Positions 6,266-8,442 of a DNA stretch of 8,442 nucleotides are shown in pieces. The position numbers and the translations under genes are program-made. The notes beneath the pieces were generated by a model. The model saw nothing but the letters and a program-made list of their open reading frames with translations. It had not been told where the DNA came from and did no database searches. Each line of letters begins with the position of its first letter. Within the stretch, counting starts at the first letter, position 1. Source of the DNA: DASRFA01 sp035651755 (GTDB lineage: Bacteria; Desulfobacterota; Binatia; UBA12015); contig DASRFA010000059.1 in NCBI GenBank assembly GCA_035651755.1, positions 1-8,442 of the forward strand, given 5' to 3'.

Positions 6266-6739
6266 ATGAGGCCAACGCTTCTCCAGTACGACGCCCCCGG
6301 CTTCGGGCTCGGCGAGGTGTGGCTCGACGGCGACACGGTGATCCACTCGGAGCTCCCGCGCCCGCGCCGCGGCCGGCCGTCACACGTCCGTGTGTCAGAC
6401 ACCCGTCTGGCCGTCGTCACACGGCTCGAACGCTTCTTCGCGGGCGAGGAGGAGGACTTCGCGGACGTGCGGCTGTCGCTTCCCGACGGGTTCCTCGGGG
6501 CCTGCGCCGAGGCGTTGCGGGCGGTTCCGCGCGGCGAGGTGGTGACGTACGGCGAGCTCGCCGCGCTGGCAGGACGGCCGCGCGCGGCTCGCGCCGCCGG
6601 GACGTTCTGCGCGTGCTGCGACCTCTCGCCGTTCGTGCCGACGCACCGCGTCGTGTCGGCGGGCGGGATCGGCCGCTACGGCGACCTCGGCGTCGACTAC
6701 AAGCGGCGGCTGCTCGCGCTCGAGGGCGTCGACCTGTGA
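6266..6739 (+). CDS. Alkyltransferase-like (MGMT/Ogt-family) protein with Thr in place of the catalytic Cys
   Basis: Members of this family bind DNA, flip out O6-alkylguanine and move the alkyl group to a Cys in PCHR. Here, in 157 residues, the C-terminal DNA-binding domain is recognisable: the Tyr of EVVTYGELAALAG (Tyr95), the arginine-finger region GRPRAARAAGT (103-113), and the distal VDYKRRLLALEG (143-154) with its conserved Glu. The active-site motif, however, reads FVPTHRVV, so residue 126 is Thr (codon ACG) where the acceptor Cys belongs. Alkyltransferase-like proteins with Trp, Ala or Ser at this place bind lesions without repairing them and direct them to nucleotide excision repair. 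An unusual CACC cluster (Cys115, 117, 118) lies ten residues earlier, where family members usually have an Asn-Pro loop. ATG 6266 is the first start in frame after the 24-base divergent gap. Its TGA overlaps the whiA GTG by four bases (GTGA), implying coupled translation. The family is secure; the non-catalytic role is inference. Confidence 0.85.
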   Translation: MRPTLLQYDAPGFGLGEVWLDGDTVIHSELPRPRRGRPSHVRVSDTRLAVVTRLERFFAGEEEDFADVRLSLPDGFLGACAEALRAVPRGEVVTYGELAALAGRPRAARAAGTFCACCDLSPFVPTHRVVSAGGIGRYGDLGVDYKRRLLALEGVDL

Positions 6740-7650
6740 CGCTGTCGCAGGACCTGCGCGACGAGCTCGCCGCGATCGCACCTGCACGGCGCTGCTGCAC
6801 GCTGGCCGAGCTGTCGGCCCTCTTCCACGCCTCGGGCTCGTGGCACCTCCACGACGGTCAGATCACGGTCGAGCTCGACCTCTCGAGCCCCGCCACGGCG
6901 CGCCGCGCGTTCTCGCTCCTGCGCGCGCACGGCGCCCGTTCGGAGATCCGGACGTACCCGCGCCGCGCGTTCGACGGTGCGACGCGCTACCAGCTGCGCG
7001 TGGACGTCGACGGGGCCGCGGGGGAGGCGCTGCGCGAGGCCGGCGTGCTGTCGTGGAACGGCGCGCCGCTCGAGCGTCCGCCGAAGCGCGTGGTCGGACG
7101 GTCCTGCTGTCGCGCCGCCTACCTGCGCGGAGCCCTCCTCGGCGGCGGATCGCTGTCCGGCCCGCGCGACACGCACCTCGAGCTGCGGACCGCGAGCCTC
7201 GCCGCAGCCGAGTTCCTCGCAGCGACCGCGGAGCAGGACGACATCCGGCTGAAAGTCGCAGGGCGGCGGACGCATGCGATCGCGTATGCGAAGAGCCACG
7301 ACGCGATCCGGGATTTGCTCGCCGAGGCCGGCGCGGGACGTGTCGCGTTGCGACTCGAGGAGCATGCGGTCGTCGCCGCCACGCGCGCGCACGCGAACCG
7401 CCTTGCGAACGCCGACGAGGCGAATCTCGTCCGCACAGCCGCGGCCGCGCACCGCCAGCTCGAGGCGATCCGCTGGGTGGGCGTCGACGCGCTGCCGCCG
7501 CACCTCGTCGAGATCGCGGAGCTGCGGCTCCGGCATCCGGAGGCGTCGGTGCGCGAGCTCGCGGCGAAGGCGCAGCCGACGCTCACGAAGGCCGCTGCGC
7601 ACCGCCGGTTGCGGGCGATCGTCGACCTCGGCGAGACCGCGAAAACCTGA
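6736..7650 (+). CDS. whiA: DNA-binding regulator WhiA
   Basis: WhiA is a nucleoid-associated transcription factor; in Streptomyces it works with WhiB to trigger sporulation septation, and in Firmicutes it influences division and chromosome segregation. The protein is 304 residues, slightly short for actinobacterial WhiA (about 325). In order it has an N-terminal region, a degenerate LAGLIDADG-homing-endonuclease fold with YLRGALLGGGSLSGP (129-143), the signature ANRLANADEANLVRTAAAAH (220-239), and the C-terminal WhiA helix-turn-helix (about 255-297; LRHPEASVRELAAKAQPTLT and AAAHRRLRAI). The GTG at 6736 begins inside the stop of the upstream gene (GTGA) and gives the usual LSQDLRDELA N-terminus, so the start is well supported. 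There is no separate Shine-Dalgarno need if translation is coupled. The usual upstream partners rapZ and yvcK are not present in this window, and the downstream gene is a carboxypeptidase. Confidence 0.93.
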   Translation: MTLSQDLRDELAAIAPARRCCTLAELSALFHASGSWHLHDGQITVELDLSSPATARRAFSLLRAHGARSEIRTYPRRAFDGATRYQLRVDVDGAAGEALREAGVLSWNGAPLERPPKRVVGRSCCRAAYLRGALLGGGSLSGPRDTHLELRTASLAAAEFLAATAEQDDIRLKVAGRRTHAIAYAKSHDAIRDLLAEAGAGRVALRLEEHAVVAATRAHANRLANADEANLVRTAAAAHRQLEAIRWVGVDALPPHLVEIAELRLRHPEASVRELAAKAQPTLTKAAAHRRLRAIVDLGETAKT

Positions 7651-7659
7651 CGTAGGTTT
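7643..7659 (+). terminator. Weak hairpin over the whiA stop codon
   Basis: AAACCT and AGGTTT form a perfect 6-bp stem with loop GACGT; the whiA TGA (7648-7650) spans the stem/loop boundary. No uridine tract follows, so its strength as a terminator is doubtful; it may only protect the 3' end or be chance. Confidence 0.25.
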
Positions 7660-7732
7660 CCGATTTGCAAGTGCTCTAGCGGAAGCGGGGCGGCCATCCC
7701 CATACTCATCTGGCGGCGGGCCCGCGTTCGTC

Positions 7733-7847
7733 CGGTGGTGGATTCAGACCCCGTCCACCGTCGTCGTTCGGAGCGTGGTTCAAAACCGGAGGGGGAGGTC
7801 GTCCTCGGAGCTTCCCCTCCGGCCCCGCCGCACGCCCGCGTGCGGCG
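7733..7847 (+). other. Three tandem hairpins in the whiA / carboxypeptidase gap
   Basis: The 215-base gap 7651-7865 is the longest non-coding stretch here. It holds three consecutive inverted repeats. Hairpin 1 pairs 7733-7742 with 7754-7763 (10 bp, two G-U pairs, 11-nt loop). Hairpin 2 pairs 7786-7797 with 7811-7822 (12 bp, one G-U, 13-nt loop). Hairpin 3 pairs 7826-7834 with 7839-7847 (9 bp, loop CCCG). A short alternative pairing GAGG/CCTC around TCGT (7795-7806) would break hairpin 2. None is followed by a T-run. Possible roles are Rho-type 3' end stabilisation, a leader, a small RNA, or protein binding. GC-rich DNA forms stems easily, so function is unproven. I see no tRNA or known riboswitch core. 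Confidence 0.45.
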
Positions 7848-7850
7848 ATA

Positions 7851-7856
7851 TACGAT
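7851..7856 (+). promoter_or_regulatory. Putative -10 box of the M32 carboxypeptidase gene
   Basis: TACGAT, within the AT-rich patch GATATACGAT, lies nine bases before GTG 7866, implying a leader of only a few bases. It directly follows the third hairpin, so if it is the promoter the hairpins are not in this gene's mRNA. No clear -35 is visible. Confidence 0.35.
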
Positions 7857-7865
7857 CGTCTGTCG

Positions 7866-8442
7866 GTGAGTCGGTCAGCCTTCGATGACCTCCAGCGGCG
7901 GCTGCAGGAGATCAGCGACATCGGCAAGGCGATGTCGCTGCTCGGCTGGGACCAGCAGGTGATGATGCCCCGCGGCGGCGCGGCGCTTCGTGCCGAGCAG
8001 TTCGCAACGCTCGGCCGCATCGCGCACGACAAGTTCACGTCGGCGGAGGTGGGCCGGCTGCTCGACGAGCTGCGCGACTTCGGCGAGCAGCACGAGTACG
8101 ACTCGTACGAGGCCAGCCTGATCCGCGTCGTTTCGCGCGACTGGGAGAAGGCGCGGCGTGTCCCGTCCGACCTCCGCGCGGAGATCTCGCGTTCCGCCGC
8201 GCTCGCGAACCCGGTCTGGATCGACGCACGCAAGAACAACGACTTCGCGAGCTTCCTGCCGGTGCTGCGCAAGAACCTCGACCTGCGCAAGCGCTACATC
8301 GAGTGCTTCGACCCCGGAGACGAGCCGTACGACATCGTGCTCGACGACTTCGAGCGGGGAATGAAGACGGCCGAGGTTCGCCAGCTCTTCGACTACGTGA
8401 AGGAGCACCAGGCGCCGCTCGTCAAGGAGGTCGCCGAGCGGG
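7866..8442 (+). CDS. M32 metallocarboxypeptidase (Taq type), N-terminal part (3' end outside window)
   Basis: M32 enzymes are zinc carboxypeptidases that remove C-terminal residues from peptides in the cytoplasm. The window holds the first 192 of about 500 residues. The N-terminal helix pair and signature are clear: DLQRRLQEISDIGKAMSLLG, then WDQQVMMPRGGAALRAEQFATLG (28-50). Later come ALANPVWIDARKNNDFASFLPVL (112-134) and the conserved YDIVLDDFERGM (155-166). The HEXXH zinc motif and the rest of the active site lie beyond the window, so catalytic competence cannot be judged. GTG 7866 is chosen because it gives the short N-terminus before the first helix usual in the family; no Shine-Dalgarno precedes it, but a TACGAT box lies nine bases upstream. 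The gene has no overlap with whiA and is probably transcribed separately. Confidence 0.9.
   Translation, partial: MSRSAFDDLQRRLQEISDIGKAMSLLGWDQQVMMPRGGAALRAEQFATLGRIAHDKFTSAEVGRLLDELRDFGEQHEYDSYEASLIRVVSRDWEKARRVPSDLRAEISRSAALANPVWIDARKNNDFASFLPVLRKNLDLRKRYIECFDPGDEPYDIVLDDFERGMKTAEVRQLFDYVKEHQAPLVKEVAER

Noticed and set aside
7711..7800. tRNA-like signals (GGTTCAAAACC resembling a T-loop, and a TTCAGA loop recalling tRNA-Sec)
   Set aside because: The T-arm stem fails at two of five pairs, the supposed anticodon loop has 11 bases, and there is no matching acceptor stem or D-arm.
7651..7865. Small SRP RNA, 6C RNA or a riboswitch
   Set aside because: There is no GGAAGCAGC-type SRP core, the hairpin loops lack runs of six cytosines, and no riboswitch core is recognisable.

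Overview
The window is very GC-rich, gene-dense bacterial chromosome with strong G/C third-position bias, frequent GTG starts and few Shine-Dalgarno sites. A WhiA gene and start signals resembling leaderless promoters point to a high-GC actinobacterium. A deep-branching group such as Thermoleophilia is my guess from overall flavour, not something the sequence proves.

Layout from left to right. The plus strand carries the C-terminal half of UvrC (1-1047), then an MFS-type exporter (about 1080-2231) whose reading frame has no usable start codon at its natural N-terminus. The minus strand then carries a secreted, membrane-anchored beta-propeller-like protein (3178 to 2036). Its last 65 or so residues are antisense to the exporter. 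Next on the minus strand is a small HTH-like protein (3556 to 3224). Divergent from that is a small lipoprotein (3588-4088), whose end overlaps the end of pruA (minus strand, 5709 to 4075; delta-1-pyrroline-5-carboxylate dehydrogenase). A small multi-pass membrane protein follows on the minus strand (6241 to 5735). Divergent from it is an alkyltransferase-like protein in which the methyl-accepting Cys is Thr (6266-6739). This overlaps whiA (6736-7650) by GTGA. A 215-bp gap with three successive hairpins precedes the N-terminal part of an M32 carboxypeptidase (7866 to the window end).

How the genes fit together. UvrC and the alkyltransferase-like protein both belong to nucleotide excision repair logic: Cys-less homologues of this type in other organisms recognise O6-alkylguanine and hand it to NER. 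WhiA is the sporulation/cell-division regulator commonly found downstream of uvrC. The usual rapZ and yvcK genes are not between them here, and the interval is filled with metabolic, transport and envelope genes on both strands. PruA oxidises glutamate semialdehyde to glutamate, but no proline dehydrogenase lies in the window.

The most useful observations are the PTHR active site of the repair homologue, a set of starts placed 6-7 nt after TANNNT boxes (including both sides of one 31-bp divergent gap), the missing start of the exporter, and the hairpin cluster after whiA. I see no mobile element, CRISPR array, tRNA or rRNA.
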